The translations under genes were made by a program, and so were the position numbers. This document shows, piece after piece, positions 37,909-49,340 of a stretch of 51,581 nt of DNA. The DNA is from Microvirga tunisiensis (GTDB lineage: Bacteria > Pseudomonadota > Alphaproteobacteria > Rhizobiales > Beijerinckiaceae). The notes below the pieces were generated by a model that ran no database searches, was not told the DNA's origin, and saw only the letters and a list, made by a program, of their open reading frames with translations. Positions within the stretch are counted from its first letter, which is position 1, and each line of letters opens with the position of its first letter. Location: NCBI RefSeq assembly GCF_009296175.1, contig NZ_VOSK01000022.1, positions 1 through 51,581 on the forward strand, read 5' to 3'.

Positions 37909-38577
37909 ATGCGGCATTGGCGCGGCCCGTTCGACCGGCAGGGCTACCACCACGGCAATCTGAAGGAGGCGCTGATTGAAGCCGCGCAACGCTTCATTGC
38001 CGAGCGGGGGATCGGCGGGTTCACGCTGGCCGACGCGGCCAAGCTCGTGGGCGTGACGCCCGCGGCGCTCTATCGCCATTTCCGGGGCCGGGACGCGCTC
38101 GTGGCCGAGGTCGCGTTCCGCGGCTACGACGAGTTGGCGAAACGGCTCGGACGGGCCCTGCAGAGCGACGGGACAGCGCTGGAGCGCTTCACCCGCATGG
38201 GTGAGGCCTATCTCGCCTTCGCCGAGCAGGAACCCGGCTTCTACACGGCCATGTTCTCGGCCAGGCCCAGCGAGGGCGAGACTTGCGGCCCATTCTGGAC
38301 CAAGGAGATCAAGAACGGCGGCAAGCCCGTCGGCAACGCCTTCGACTTCCTGGTCCAGGCGCTGTCAGAGACGTTTCCCGACGGCTTCGAGAGCGTCGAC
38401 GTCCGCTTCATCGCCATAGAGGTCTGGGCCCTGTCCCACGGTATCGCAACTCTGGACGCCGCAGGTCAACTGCCAAAGGGTCCGGGCCTGCCGGACAAGT
38501 ACGAGTTGCTGCGCGCCGGCGTGCTCGCCCTTGTCCATGGTGCCTTGAAAGGCCGCACCGGCAATTCTGGAAAATAA
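37909..38577 (+). CDS. TetR-family transcriptional regulator (WHG-type C-terminal domain)
   Basis: The N-terminal TetR helix-turn-helix reads YHHGNLKEALIEAAQRFIAE, then GFTLADAAKLVGVTPAALYR and HFRGRDALVAEV. The C-terminal ligand domain has EQEPGFYTAMFSARP and the late EVWALSHGIATLD, as in the WHG subgroup. The product has 222 aa. A perfect 25-bp palindrome lies 38 bp past its stop, before the DUF2852 gene, so that gene is the likely target; I see no such site before the regulator itself. Confidence 0.92.
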   Translation: MRHWRGPFDRQGYHHGNLKEALIEAAQRFIAERGIGGFTLADAAKLVGVTPAALYRHFRGRDALVAEVAFRGYDELAKRLGRALQSDGTALERFTRMGEAYLAFAEQEPGFYTAMFSARPSEGETCGPFWTKEIKNGGKPVGNAFDFLVQALSETFPDGFESVDVRFIAIEVWALSHGIATLDAAGQLPKGPGLPDKYELLRAGVLALVHGALKGRTGNSGK

Positions 38578-38615
38578 CGACGAAACCTCTCTTGAAAGCG
38601 CCAAAATCGATCCGC

Positions 38616-38640
38616 ATGTTAATGTTGTTAGCATTAACAT
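38616..38640. promoter_or_regulatory. Perfect inverted repeat, probable TetR operator
   Basis: ATGTTAATG (38616-38624) and CATTAACAT (38632-38640) are exact complements around TTGTTAG. The site is eleven bases before the ATG of the DUF2852 gene and downstream of the tetR gene. Its size and AT-rich arms suit a TetR dimer. The ribosome site (AGGGACCTCC) starts directly at the palindrome's end, so a bound repressor would also cover the start of the message. Confidence 0.75.
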
Positions 38641-38651
38641 AGGGACCTCCA

Positions 38652-39125
38652 ATGTCTGACTCTGCCTCTGCCGCCTGGAACGCGGGCCCGCATGCGGGCC
38701 CCTGGAACAACGGCGCTCATCGCCGCTGCGGGCGCAAGCCCGGACGCGGTTTGGAGATCGTCGGCATCATTCTGGGCTTTATCTTCGTCTGGCCGCTCGC
38801 GCTGGCCTATCTGGTGTGGAAAATGTGTGGATATCCGAAATACGACGAGGCCAAGGCGTTCTTCCGCGACACCTTCGGTCGGGCCAAGGATGACTTCTTC
38901 GCCTCGCGTGGCCCTGCCGGGTTCGGCTTCGCCAGCACAGGAAACGCGGCGTTCGACGACTACCGCCGCAGCGAGCTCGAGCGCCTCGAGGAAGAGCGCC
39001 GCAAGCTCGACGAGGAAGCGCGCGACTTCCGGAACTTCGTCGAGGAGCTGAAGCGGGCCAAGGACCGCGAGGAGTTCGATGCCTACATGGCCAAGCGCCG
39101 CAACAACGGCACGACGAACGTCTGA
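38652..39125 (+). CDS. DUF2852 membrane protein
   Basis: The 157-residue protein has one clear membrane segment (LEIVGIILGFIFVWPLALAY) after a 35-residue polar start, then WKMCGYPKYDEAKAFFRDTF and a glycine/phenylalanine patch. The C-terminal half is a charged coiled coil (RRSELERLEEERRKLDEEAR). This is the DUF2852 pattern; function is unknown. Expression is probably controlled by the upstream TetR protein through the palindrome at 38616-38640. Confidence 0.85.
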   Translation: MSDSASAAWNAGPHAGPWNNGAHRRCGRKPGRGLEIVGIILGFIFVWPLALAYLVWKMCGYPKYDEAKAFFRDTFGRAKDDFFASRGPAGFGFASTGNAAFDDYRRSELERLEEERRKLDEEARDFRNFVEELKRAKDREEFDAYMAKRRNNGTTNV

Positions 39126-39146
39126 TCCGAATTATCCAAGTCAGTG

Positions 39147-39175
39147 GAGCGCCCTCCGGGGCGCTCTTTCTTTTT
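39147..39175 (+). terminator. Intrinsic terminator after the DUF2852 gene
   Basis: gagcgccc and gggcgctc form an 8-bp GC-rich stem with a 4-base loop, followed by tttcttttt. It lies 22 bp past the stop codon. Confidence 0.85.
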
Positions 39176-39189
39176 GAACAGCTCTTTTC

Positions 39190-39278
39190 GTCAGGGCCGG
39201 GCTCGTCCCGGTCATCTCGGCCGGAGAAGCGTGGCGCTTCAGGCATTCGAGATCACCGGCACAAGGCCGGCGATGACG
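39190..39278. repeat. Palindromic intergenic repeat (two-arm type)
   Basis: gtcagggccgggctcgtccc and gagatcaccggcacaaggcc form the two arms; the linker differs from other copies. It separates the DUF2852 gene from the convergent rdgB gene. Confidence 0.65.
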
Positions 39279-39287
39279 TCGAAGGCG

Positions 39288-39929
39288 TCAGGCCCGGTGC
39301 AGGCACCCGGCGGCCAGCTTCAAGAAGGCGCGGGCCCGGTGGGACAGGCCGGAAGGTTCCGGCTTCGACCAGTCGATGCCGTGCTTTTCCTCCGAGGAGA
39401 TCTCCCCGAACGTCTCGGTGAAGCCATCCGGCTGGAACATGGGGTCGTAGCCGAAACCCTTGTCGCCGCGCGGCGGCCACACGACCTCGCCGAAGACGCG
39501 CCCCTCGAACAGCTCCTCGTGCCCGTCGGGCCAGGCAATGACGAGGGCGGAGACGAAATGGGCCCTGCGGTCCGTCGCCTCGCGCTTCAGCAATTCGCGC
39601 TCCACCCGCTCCATGGCGGCATGGAAATCCTTCTTCGGGCCGGCCCAGTCGGCCGTAAACAAGCCCGGCGCGCCGTCCAGAGCATGGACGCACAATCCGG
39701 AATCGTCGGAGAGCGCCGGCAGGCCGGTGGCCATGGCCGCCGCGTGGGCCTTGATGGCGGCGTTCTCGGCGAACATGTGCCCCGTCTCGTCGGGAACCGG
39801 CAGGCCGAGTTCGCCCGCCGACACGGCCTCCACGCCGAAGGAAGCGAGCAGCTCCTGCATCTCGCGCAGCTTGCCTGCGTTGTGGGTCGCGATGACGACC
39901 TTGCCGGTCAGGGAACGATGAATGCTCAT
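39288..39929 (-). CDS. rdgB: XTP/dITP diphosphatase (RdgB/HAM1)
   Basis: The enzyme removes ITP, dITP and XTP from the nucleotide pool. The start [18 protein letters not shown], the acidic [15 protein letters not shown] near residue 71, and [14 protein letters not shown] are the family motifs. At 213 aa from ATG 39929 it is complete. Its start overlaps the rph stop (ATGA), so the pair is translationally coupled. Confidence 0.96.
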   Translation of the reverse strand: MSIHRSLTGKVVIATHNAGKLREMQELLASFGVEAVSAGELGLPVPDETGHMFAENAAIKAHAAAMATGLPALSDDSGLCVHALDGAPGLFTADWAGPKKDFHAAMERVERELLKREATDRRAHFVSALVIAWPDGHEELFEGRVFGEVVWPPRGDKGFGYDPMFQPDGFTETFGEISSEEKHGIDWSKPEPSGLSHRARAFLKLAAGCLHRA

Positions 39930-40639
39930 GCCACGGCCTTCTTCTGCAGGTCCACCAGCTGTGTCACGCCGGCCTTGGCGAGGCGAAGCAGACTCAGGAA
40001 CTCCTCTTCCGAGAAGGGCTTGCCCTCGGCCGTGCCCTGCACCTCGACGATGCCGCCGGAGCCCGTCATCACGAAATTGGCGTCGGTCTCGGCGGCGGAA
40101 TCCTCCGCATAATCGAGATCGAGCACCGGCTGGCCCTTGTAGATGCCACAGGAGATGGCGGCGACGGGCTCGCGCAGCGGATTGATCGAGATGATCGAGC
40201 GGTTCTGCATCCAGGTGAAGCATTCGTGCAGCGCCACCCAGGCGCCGGTGATGGAGGCCGTGCGGGTGCCGCCGTCGGCCTGGATCACGTCGCAATCGAC
40301 GACGATCTGCTTTTCGCCGATGGCCGGCAGGTTGACGACGGCGCGGAGCGACCGACCGATGAGGCGCTGGATCTCCTGGGTGCGGCCCGAAGGCTTGCCG
40401 GAATTGACCTCGCGACGGGTGCGCTCATGGGTGGCGCGGGGCAGCATGGAATATTCCGCCGTCACCCAGCCCCGGCCGGTGCCGCGCAGCCACGGCGGGC
40501 CCTTTTCCTCGAGCGAAGCGGTGCAGATCACCTTCGTGTTGCCGAAGGAGACGAGGCAGGAGCCTTCCGCATAGCGCGCGACCCCGCGCTCCAAGGTGAC
40601 GGGACGCAGTTCGTCGGGGGCGCGGTTGGAAGGACGCAT
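39926..40639 (-). CDS. rph: Ribonuclease PH
   Basis: RNase PH trims the 3' ends of tRNA precursors by phosphorolysis. Conserved stretches are [19 protein letters not shown] at the start, [20 protein letters not shown], and [20 protein letters not shown] near residue 125. The length of 237 aa is standard. It is divergent from hrcA, 149 bp apart, a well-known arrangement in alphaproteobacteria. Confidence 0.97.
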   Translation of the reverse strand: MRPSNRAPDELRPVTLERGVARYAEGSCLVSFGNTKVICTASLEEKGPPWLRGTGRGWVTAEYSMLPRATHERTRREVNSGKPSGRTQEIQRLIGRSLRAVVNLPAIGEKQIVVDCDVIQADGGTRTASITGAWVALHECFTWMQNRSIISINPLREPVAAISCGIYKGQPVLDLDYAEDSAAETDANFVMTGSGGIVEVQGTAEGKPFSEEEFLSLLRLAKAGVTQLVDLQKKAVA

Positions 40640-40788
40640 GGCGGGATTCTCCTGAAAGATCTTGCGATTCTCCACCTGTTTGAAGCGGCGGGGCGGTTTA
40701 GGCAAGCGCAAGGCTTGCCGAAGAGGCTTCCGATCCGCACATAATACTGACTTGCAGGGTGGAATTGTGAGAGCGTAGAACCCTTCGG

Positions 40789-41880
40789 ATGCATCCAACC
40801 GGTCCCTTCTCCCATCTGTCGAAAACCCGCGCCATCGCGGAGTTGAACGACCGTTCCCGTGAAATCTTCCGCCAGATCGTCGAGAGCTATCTCATGACAG
40901 GCGAGCCCGTGGGCTCGCGCCATCTCTCGCGCATCCTGCCGATGACGCTCTCTCCCGCGTCGATCCGCAACGTGATGGCGGATCTGGAGACGGCGGGCCT
41001 GGTCTTCGCGCCCCATACCAGCGCCGGCCGCCTGCCGACGGAGACGGGCCTGCGCTTCTTCGTTGATGCCATGATGGAGATCGGCGACGTCACCTCCGAG
41101 GAGCGCTCGCGCATCGAGGCGCAGATGCGGGCCGCTGCCTCGGGCCACACCCTGGAAACGGCGCTGGCCGAGGCCTCCGCGCTGCTGTCGGGCGTCTCGC
41201 GAGGCGCCGGCGTGGTCGTGACGTCCAAGTCCAATGCGCGCCTCAAGCACATCGAATTCGTGCGCCTCGACCCGGCCCGCGCCCTGGTGGTGCTCGTCTC
41301 CGCGGACGGCTCTGTGGAAAACCGCCTTCTCGACCTGCCCGCAGGCCTGCCCGCAGGCGCCTTGGTCGAGGCCGGCAATTTCCTCAATGCCCGCATCCAG
41401 GGCAAGACTCTCGGCGACATCAAGCGGGAGATCCAGACCCGCCGCGAAGACATGGAGCGGGAGCTCGACGCGCTCACCGCGAGGCTCGTGGAGGCGGGGC
41501 TCGCCACCACGGTGGGACCGGCGGATTCCCGTCAGCTCATCGTGCGCGGGCAGGCCAACCTCCTCGACGATCTGAAGGCGGCCGAGGATCTGGAGCGCAT
41601 CCGCCTGCTCTTCTCGGACCTGGAGACCCAGACCGACGTGATCGACCTCCTGAGTCGGGCCGAGGGCGGCGAAGGGGTGCGCATCTTCATCGGCTCGGAG
41701 AACAAGCTCTTTTCGCTCTCCGGCTCCTCGATGATCGCCGCCCCCTTCCGGGACGGCAGCCAGAAGATCGTCGGAGTTCTGGGCGTCATCGGTCCGACCC
41801 GACTGAATTACGCTCGCATCGTCCCCATGGTCGACTATACCGCCAAGGTGATCTCGCGCATCCTGGAACAGGGGCGGTAG
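40789..41880 (+). CDS. hrcA: Heat-inducible transcription repressor HrcA
   Basis: HrcA represses heat-shock genes by binding CIRCE repeats, helped by GroEL. The N-terminal winged helix has [20 protein letters not shown] and [20 protein letters not shown]; then [20 protein letters not shown]. The C-terminal effector domain ends [16 protein letters not shown]. It has 363 aa. No CIRCE site is visible in this window, so its target (usually groESL) lies elsewhere. In several relatives grpE follows hrcA; here grpE is far away, before glnD. Confidence 0.96.
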   Translation: MHPTGPFSHLSKTRAIAELNDRSREIFRQIVESYLMTGEPVGSRHLSRILPMTLSPASIRNVMADLETAGLVFAPHTSAGRLPTETGLRFFVDAMMEIGDVTSEERSRIEAQMRAAASGHTLETALAEASALLSGVSRGAGVVVTSKSNARLKHIEFVRLDPARALVVLVSADGSVENRLLDLPAGLPAGALVEAGNFLNARIQGKTLGDIKREIQTRREDMERELDALTARLVEAGLATTVGPADSRQLIVRGQANLLDDLKAAEDLERIRLLFSDLETQTDVIDLLSRAEGGEGVRIFIGSENKLFSLSGSSMIAAPFRDGSQKIVGVLGVIGPTRLNYARIVPMVDYTAKVISRILEQGR

Positions 41881-42017
41881 GGGCACCGATCGACGCCTGT
41901 GTGCGGCGGCGCGCTTTGCATCACGTTGCCCCGATACAAGGGAACCATCTTCGTCTGAAGCGTTAAACCTCCTGTCCGCGCAAGCGGCCAATGTTCCTAT
42001 CGATGCAGGAGGTTCAC

Positions 42018-42422
42018 TTGAAGACAGCGACGATCATCGCCAGCGCCAGCCTCATGATGCTCGGCACCCTCGGCTTGGCCCAGGCCCAGACCAGCGGCAC
42101 GCCCGGCTCCCCCTTCCCGAATGCCGCTCCGCACGAAGTCCAGATGATCAACGGCGTTCCCTGCCGCACCATTCTCGACCGCGAGAGCAATCAGCGCGTC
42201 CCGGTCCAGTGCGCCAGCTCGGCCGGCATGATCGGCATGGATCCGACGACGACCGGCAGCGTCCTCATGGTTCCGGCGGCCCGAGCCCCCGTGTCCGGAA
42301 CGCCGGCCTCCGCCTTCCCCACGGCTGCGCCCCATGAGATCCGGGTCATCAACGGGGTTCCTTGCCGTACCGTCCTGGTCCAGGGCACTGAACAGCGCGT
42401 TCCGGTCGAGTGCGCTCGTTAA
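42018..42422 (+). CDS. Secreted protein with a duplicated SGTP-FP-AAPHE...INGVPCRT motif
   Basis: I chose TTG 42018 because AGGAGG lies five bases upstream and the frame then begins with an ideal signal peptide (KTATIIASASLMMLGTLGLA, ending AQA); an ATG at 42003 lacks such a site. The mature 110 residues are two repeats: SGTPGSPFPNAAPHEVQMIN then GVPCRTILDRESNQRVPVQC, and SGTPASAFPTAAPHEIRVIN then GVPCRTVLVQGTEQRVPVEC. Each has two cysteines, likely one disulfide per unit. I know no function. Confidence 0.72.
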   Translation: MKTATIIASASLMMLGTLGLAQAQTSGTPGSPFPNAAPHEVQMINGVPCRTILDRESNQRVPVQCASSAGMIGMDPTTTGSVLMVPAARAPVSGTPASAFPTAAPHEIRVINGVPCRTVLVQGTEQRVPVECAR

Positions 42423-42521
42423 TCGTCCCCTTCCTTCGGCACGCGCGGGCTCCCGGTTCCGCGCTCGCCTTCACGTCCCGCGCTCGAATGCGAGGCCCGC
42501 TCAGGCAAGAGCACGACGTCT

Positions 42522-42851
42522 CTAAGGGCCCTCGACCGACAGGTCCGGCGCAAAGAATTTGTACTGGGCATTGATCATGGCCTGAAGCCCGCCCTTGGAT
42601 CCGTCCGTGTAATACCACTGCCGCAGAGCCGCCGATTGCGAGTAGCGAGACAGATCGACTTCCGCGATGCGGCACAGCATGTCGCTGAGACTGCCGAAGC
42701 CGCCCTCCAACGCGAGGTCCCCGGCGCTTCGCGGCTGGCCCGTCCTCGGCCCGAATAACGGCAGCGGCGGCGATGGCGGATGCGAGGCAAAATCCCGCCC
42801 GACGGCGTCCAGGACGCGAAAGTTCGGGTTCTGTGTCAGCGGGTAGAGCAC
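42522..42851 (-). CDS. Hypothetical protein (doubtful)
   Basis: This 109-residue frame starts at GTG 42851. Part of it (GGLQAMINAQYKFFAPDLSV, VDLSRYSQSAALRQWYYTDG) reads like real protein, but the first half is low-complexity proline and glycine, and no ribosome site or family is evident. It may be the end of a decayed gene, since the adjacent region also holds a permease relic. Confidence 0.3.
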   Translation of the reverse strand: MLYPLTQNPNFRVLDAVGRDFASHPPSPPLPLFGPRTGQPRSAGDLALEGGFGSLSDMLCRIAEVDLSRYSQSAALRQWYYTDGSKGGLQAMINAQYKFFAPDLSVEGP

Positions 42852-43108
42852 GGCATCAACATTTGCAGACGTCTGTGACGATCACCTTAGACAATGACGC
42901 TGCGGAATGAAGCGGGAGCGTGCCCGAAATTAAGGAATTGTTAACAGTAAAAGTGAGGTCTGCGGGGCTCGAGCATCGGACCCAGAAGTGGATTTGCACG
43001 TTTGGGATCGATGCGTCTTCTTGGACGAGCGCATCGGTCGATCCAGAAAACCGGGTCCACTCTTCGCTGACGCGGACCTGCGGTTCCACACGATGCTCCA
43101 TGCCACGC

Positions 43109-43250
43109 TCCGATTAGGCCGTAGACACCGGAACCCAGCATGCTGCCGAGCCCGTAGAGGGCCATCTGGAATGGGCCGATGCGTCTGTGAAGCTCGGGAC
43201 GGCTGCCGTCCCGAGATCGTGCGGAGCATCTGAGATTGCTGGGGCTCCTG
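43109..43250 (-). pseudogene. Relic of an amino-acid permease (APC superfamily), N-terminal fragment
   Basis: On the minus strand, about 25 residues (RRIGPFQMALYGLGSMLGSG, then VYGLIG) match the first helix of APC permeases. A second frame just before gives a plausible start (MAGAPAISDAPHDLGTAAVP), so the fragment has lost frame between the two. Nothing like the remaining eleven helices follows: after 43109 the sequence changes to unrelated intergenic DNA with GGTTCC- and AAACCGGG-type blocks. The surrounding 42852-43580 stretch holds no intact gene that I can support. Confidence 0.5.
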
Positions 43251-43450
43251 CCATCGCCGCCTCCAATGCCTGAATGGATTACGGAAGGCTGGGGCGCGGA
43301 GACAAGATTACTAATCCGCCCCATTCACAAAATGCGTCTGTCACATGCCCCGATCCCAGCCCGGCACGTTGCAATGCGAAATCAGACTGGTATGGAGGAG
43401 CGTGGATTACGGTGATACCCTTGCGAAGTTCCCGCGGATGACCCCGCCGT

Positions 43451-43469
43451 AATGCGCTTCGAGCGCATT
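43451..43469. other. Short perfect hairpin of unknown role
   Basis: AATGCGCT (43451-43458), TCG, AGCGCATT (43462-43469) is a perfect 8-bp stem with a 3-base loop, about 110 bp before the SulP gene. There is no T-run, so it is not a standard terminator. It could be an operator or a fold in the sulP leader. Confidence 0.4.
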
Positions 43470-43580
43470 CTTGGTTGTTGAGCCCATTCCATTCCTTTCG
43501 CCTAATGGACGCTCCTGTTGTACAGCGACGCCTGTTCTTGCGGCCCCGCTAGCCCCGTCGGGCTCACGAGAATTTCCAAC

Positions 43581-45059
43581 ATGACTCATCTCTCCCGCCT
43601 CAAGGCCGAGTGGTTTCCCAACGTTCGTGCCGATCTCCTCGCCGGCACCGTCGTCGCCCTGGCTCTGATCCCTGAGGCCATCGCCTTCTCGATCATCGCC
43701 GGTGTCGATCCGCAGGTCGGCCTCTATGCCTCCTTCTGCATCGCAGTCATCACGGCGATCGCAGGCGGGCGGCCGGGCATGATCTCGGCCGCGACCGGTG
43801 CCATGGCCCTCGTTATGGGATCACTGGTGAAGGACCATGGGCTGCAATATCTGCTCGCCGCCACGCTTCTGACCGGCGCGTTCCAGATCGTTGCCGGCGC
43901 CCTGCGCCTCGGCGATCTGATGCGCTTCGTCTCCCGCTCCGTCGTGACGGGGTTCGTGAACGCGCTCGCCATCCTGATCTTCATGGCGCAGCTGCCGGAA
44001 TTCACCGGCCAGGGCCCGCTCATGTACGGCATAGTCGCCGTGGGCCTGGCGATCATCTACCTGCTGCCGCTGGTCACGAAGGCGGTGCCCTCCGCCCTCG
44101 TGACGATCGTCCTGCTCACGGCGATTTCCATTTACTTCGGCTTCGACCTGCGGACTGTCGGCGACATGGGCCAGCTGCCGAGCGACCTTCCGGCCTTCGC
44201 CCTGCCCGACGTGCCGCTGAACCTCGAAACGCTCAAGATCATTCTTCCCTACTCGCTCACGCTTGCCATGGTGGGCATGCTCGAATCCCTCATGACGGCC
44301 GCCATCGTGGACGAGATGACGGACACGGACAGCTCCAAGAACCGGGAATGCACGGGTCAGGGCCTCGCGAACATCGTGGCGGGCCTGTTCGGCGGCATGG
44401 CCGGCTGCGCCATGATCGGCCAGTCGGTGATCAACGTCTCGTCCGGCGGCCGCGGACGGCTCTCGACGCTCTGGGCCGGGGCCTTCCTGCTCTTCCTCAT
44501 CCTCGTGCTCGACGAATGGGTGCGCCAGATCCCCATGGCGGCGCTCGTCGCCGTCATGGTCATGGTCTCGATCAACACCTTCCAGTGGGGCTCGATCCTG
44601 GCCATGCGCCTGCACCCGAAGAGCTCGAGCATCGTCATGCTGGCCACCGTGGCGGTCGTCGTCCTCACCCATGACCTCGCCAAGGGCGTGCTGGTGGGCG
44701 TGATCCTGAGCGGCATCTTTTTCGCCCGCAAGGTCGCCAAGTTCTTCGGCGTTACGTCCACCCGCGAGGGAGACGTGCGGACATACCGGGTCGACGGGGA
44801 AATCTTCTTCGCCACGGCGGAGGCCTTCCACAGCGCCTTCGACTTCCGTGAGGAGGACTTGAAGCGGGTCGTCATCGATGTCGGCAGCTCCCATTTCTGG
44901 GATATCACCGGCATCAACGCCCTCGACCGGGTTGTGCTGAAGTTCCGCCACCACGATATCCCGGTGGAGGTCGTGGGCCTCAACGAGGCCAGCGCCAGCC
45001 TGGTCGAGAAGCTGGGCACCCACAACAAGGAGGGAGTCGGGCTGGCCTCGGGCCACTAA
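43581..45059 (+). CDS. SulP-family anion transporter with STAS domain
   Basis: The 492-residue protein begins with the SulP core: [20 protein letters not shown], then [11 protein letters not shown] and [20 protein letters not shown]. Further conserved pieces are [20 protein letters not shown] and [20 protein letters not shown]. About ten to twelve membrane helices precede a short cytoplasmic STAS domain ([20 protein letters not shown]). SulP members move sulfate, bicarbonate or other anions; the substrate here is open. ATG 43581 is chosen; upstream codons would extend into intergenic DNA. Confidence 0.93.
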   Translation: MTHLSRLKAEWFPNVRADLLAGTVVALALIPEAIAFSIIAGVDPQVGLYASFCIAVITAIAGGRPGMISAATGAMALVMGSLVKDHGLQYLLAATLLTGAFQIVAGALRLGDLMRFVSRSVVTGFVNALAILIFMAQLPEFTGQGPLMYGIVAVGLAIIYLLPLVTKAVPSALVTIVLLTAISIYFGFDLRTVGDMGQLPSDLPAFALPDVPLNLETLKIILPYSLTLAMVGMLESLMTAAIVDEMTDTDSSKNRECTGQGLANIVAGLFGGMAGCAMIGQSVINVSSGGRGRLSTLWAGAFLLFLILVLDEWVRQIPMAALVAVMVMVSINTFQWGSILAMRLHPKSSSIVMLATVAVVVLTHDLAKGVLVGVILSGIFFARKVAKFFGVTSTREGDVRTYRVDGEIFFATAEAFHSAFDFREEDLKRVVIDVGSSHFWDITGINALDRVVLKFRHHDIPVEVVGLNEASASLVEKLGTHNKEGVGLASGH

Positions 45060-45095
45060 CGGGCCACGCGACACCGCCTTCCCTTGGCATAAGGG

Positions 45096-45118
45096 GGCCG
45101 GGCTGCTATTGCCCGGCC
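45096..45118 (+). terminator. Possible terminator after the SulP gene
   Basis: GGCCGGGC and GCCCGGCC form a perfect 8-bp stem around tgctatt, 37 bp past the SulP stop and 32 bp before lepA. No T-run follows, so termination may be Rho-assisted or the hairpin may belong to the lepA leader. Confidence 0.4.
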
Positions 45119-45149
45119 AACAGGGTTTCACACCCGCCAGAGTTTACTG

Positions 45150-46955
<1,806 letters not shown>

Positions 46956-46993
46956 AGGAGACACCGTCGAGGCCTTCACGGCAACGTTTGACA

Positions 46994-47028
46994 GGCCCGG
47001 CTCGGTCATGAGCCGGGCCATTCTTTTT
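46994..47028 (+). terminator. Intrinsic terminator after lepA
   Basis: ggcccggct and agccgggcc form a 9-bp stem around an 8-base loop, followed after an A by TTCTTTTT. Confidence 0.85.
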
Positions 47029-47229
47029 GTCGGTTGCACTGCAGCAAAAAGCGCTGGAACCTGCCCTCCCTCCCAGAGTTCAACCCAGGCACGGGGCTTG
47101 GTCTCGCACATGTCATAGGCTGAAGGAACGGGGTCTGCGGACGCCGGGCTTCGGCATGTCCATGTCGGCGAGGCTCAACCTTCGATACCGCACCTCCGAG
47201 CCACAGGATCTCGCAATACAGGAGAGTCC

Positions 47230-48464
47230 ATGTCTTCGTCCCTGCGGGCCACGCTGCCGACGCTTTTCGCCCTCCTTCTGGGCTACGCTCTCATGCAGAT
47301 CGGCAACACGCTTCAGGGCACGCTGCTCAGCGTGCGCGGGAGCATCGCGCAGTTCACGCCAACACAGATCGGAGCCGTGGGTGCCGCCTTCTGGGTCGGC
47401 ATCGTCGTCGGCTCTCTCTATGCCGGACGCGTGATCCAGCAGGTGGGACATACGCGGACCTTCGCGGCGCTGGCGGCCATCGCCGCCTCGACGGCCCTGC
47501 TGCATCTGCTCGTCATCAGCCCGGCCGTCTGGATCGCCGCGCGCGCGGTAACCGGCTTCTGCTTTGCCGGGTTGTTCATCGTCGTCGAGAGCTGGCTCAA
47601 CGCCTCCGTCAATGCGCAGACGCGCGGGCAGATTCTCAGTGTTTATGGAATGACGGGTTTGATCGCCGGAATCGGCGGTCAGATGCTCCTGCCCGCGGGC
47701 GATCCGCATGGCTATCGGCTGTTCTGCTTCGTCACCATTCTGATCTCTCTCGCCCTCGTGCCGACGGCCCTGTCGCGGGCGACCGCGCCGGCTCATGCGG
47801 TCAGCGATAGGAAGATCAATCTGATGCAGCTCTACAGGCAATCGCCCTTCGGCGTGGTGGCTGCGGTTCTCTGCGGCATCACCACGAGTTCGTTCTTCGC
47901 GCTGGCCCGATCTGGGCTCAGGAACGCGGGCTCGAAACGACCGAGATCGCCATCTTCATGGCCTGCGGGACGCTGGGCGGCTTTGTCACCACCTATCCCC
48001 TCGGCTGGCTCTCGGACCGCATGGACCGGCGCCATGTGATCATCGGCGCGTCTGGCATGGCGGCGGCGATCCTTCTCGCGCTCATCCACTTCGTGCCGGC
48101 GACCGTGTCGATCTGGCTGCTCTTCATCTATGTCGCGATCTTCGGCGGGAGCGTCATCCCGACCTACAGCATCGTCACGGCGCATGTGAACGACATGGTG
48201 AAGCCGGGTGAGTTCGTAGCCGCCGCCGGCGGTCTCCTGATCCTGCAAGGCGTGGGCGCAGCCATCGGCCCGGTGATCTCAGGAATGGCTATGACGGAGT
48301 TCGGGCGATTGGGCCTTCTCTATGTCGTCATCACCGCCCAGGCGCTCATGGCGATCTGGGGTGCCTATCGCAGCCTGCAGCGCGCTGCGCCTCCGACGGA
48401 GAAGAAGGAGACCTTCACCCCGGAACCGACCGTTCCCGTCGGAACGCAGCTGGAGGCGTCGTGA
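47230..48464 (+). pseudogene. MFS transporter (YcaD-like) split by a frameshift
   Basis: The first frame (47230 onward) encodes seven to eight transporter helices and MFS loops such as GSLYAGRVIQQVGHTRTFAA and VVESWLNASVNAQTRGQILS, a motif of the YcaD/UMF2-type group. At 47904-47907 the frame is lost: adding one G to CTGGCCC restores FFALGPIWAQERGLETTEIA and joins the second frame, which continues from MACGTLGGFVTTYPLGWLSD through the last helices to 48464. Joined, it would be about 410 aa, a normal MFS size. Whether the gap is a real mutation or a sequence error cannot be told here. Confidence 0.85.
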
Positions 48465-48488
48465 GCGCCTCCAGCTGAAGTTGTGAGC

Positions 48489-49268
48489 CTACACGAGCAG
48501 CGATTGGCCGCCATCGATCCAGACCGGCGTGCCGGTGATGTGGCGTGCGCGGTCGGAGGCGAGGAAGAGTACGAGTTCGGCGACCTCCTCACTTGTGCCG
48601 GGCTCCTGGCCGGTGAGCGGGATCGAACCGGCCGGATATTCGGCCGGGACCTCCGCCTCCTGCGTATCGCGCTTCTCGGTGTTGTCGGAAATCTCGGTAT
48701 CGATCTTGCCGGGGCAGACCACGTTCACGCGGATCTTGTGCTTGGCGAGCTCGACCGCCAGCATCTGCGCCATCGCCACCTGGGCCGCCTTGGTGGCGGA
48801 ATAGGCCGTCGCGCCGGCGCTCGTGAAGGTGCGGGATCCATTGATCGATGCCGTGATGACGATGGAGCCCCCGGCCTTCTTCAGATGCGGCACGGCATGA
48901 TGGAGCGTGAGATAGGTGCCGCGCAGATTGGTGTTGATCGTGCGATCCCATTCCTGCGGCTGCAGCTCGTCGATGGGCGCCCAGACGCCGTTGATGCCTG
49001 CATTGGCGAAGACGATGTCGAGCCGGCCATGAGCCTGCACCAGATCGGCCACCGCCTTGCGCATCTGGCCTTCATCCGCTACATCGGCCACGAGCGCAAT
49101 GGCTCTGCCGCCTGCCCGCTCGATCTCCTCGGCGACCTTTCGGATCTCGTCTTCCGTGTGGCTGAGCACACCGACCATGGCGCCCTCACGCGCGAAGCGC
49201 AGGGCCGTCGCCTTGCCGATGCCCGATCCTGCGCCTGTCACGAGCGCGACCTTGCCTTGAAGCTCCAT
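48489..49268 (-). CDS. SDR-family oxidoreductase
   Basis: The 259-residue short-chain dehydrogenase has the NAD(P) motif ALVTGAGSGIGKATALRFAR, NAGINGVWAPIDE, the catalytic serine region IVITASINGSRTFTSAGATA and YSATK. It closes with ARHITGTPVWIDGGQSLLV, typical of the FabG-like group. The substrate is not known. It is convergent with the MFS gene, 24 bp apart, and upstream of arsC on the same strand only in distant sense (72 bp gap, arsC lies before it). Confidence 0.93.
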   Translation of the reverse strand: MELQGKVALVTGAGSGIGKATALRFAREGAMVGVLSHTEDEIRKVAEEIERAGGRAIALVADVADEGQMRKAVADLVQAHGRLDIVFANAGINGVWAPIDELQPQEWDRTINTNLRGTYLTLHHAVPHLKKAGGSIVITASINGSRTFTSAGATAYSATKAAQVAMAQMLAVELAKHKIRVNVVCPGKIDTEISDNTEKRDTQEAEVPAEYPAGSIPLTGQEPGTSEEVAELVLFLASDRARHITGTPVWIDGGQSLLV

Positions 49269-49340
49269 GATGCTGCCTTTCCTCCAAGCGGGATTGTCCA
49301 GTCCCTGAACCGGAGGACGGGCAGCTTGTTCCCTTGAGCC

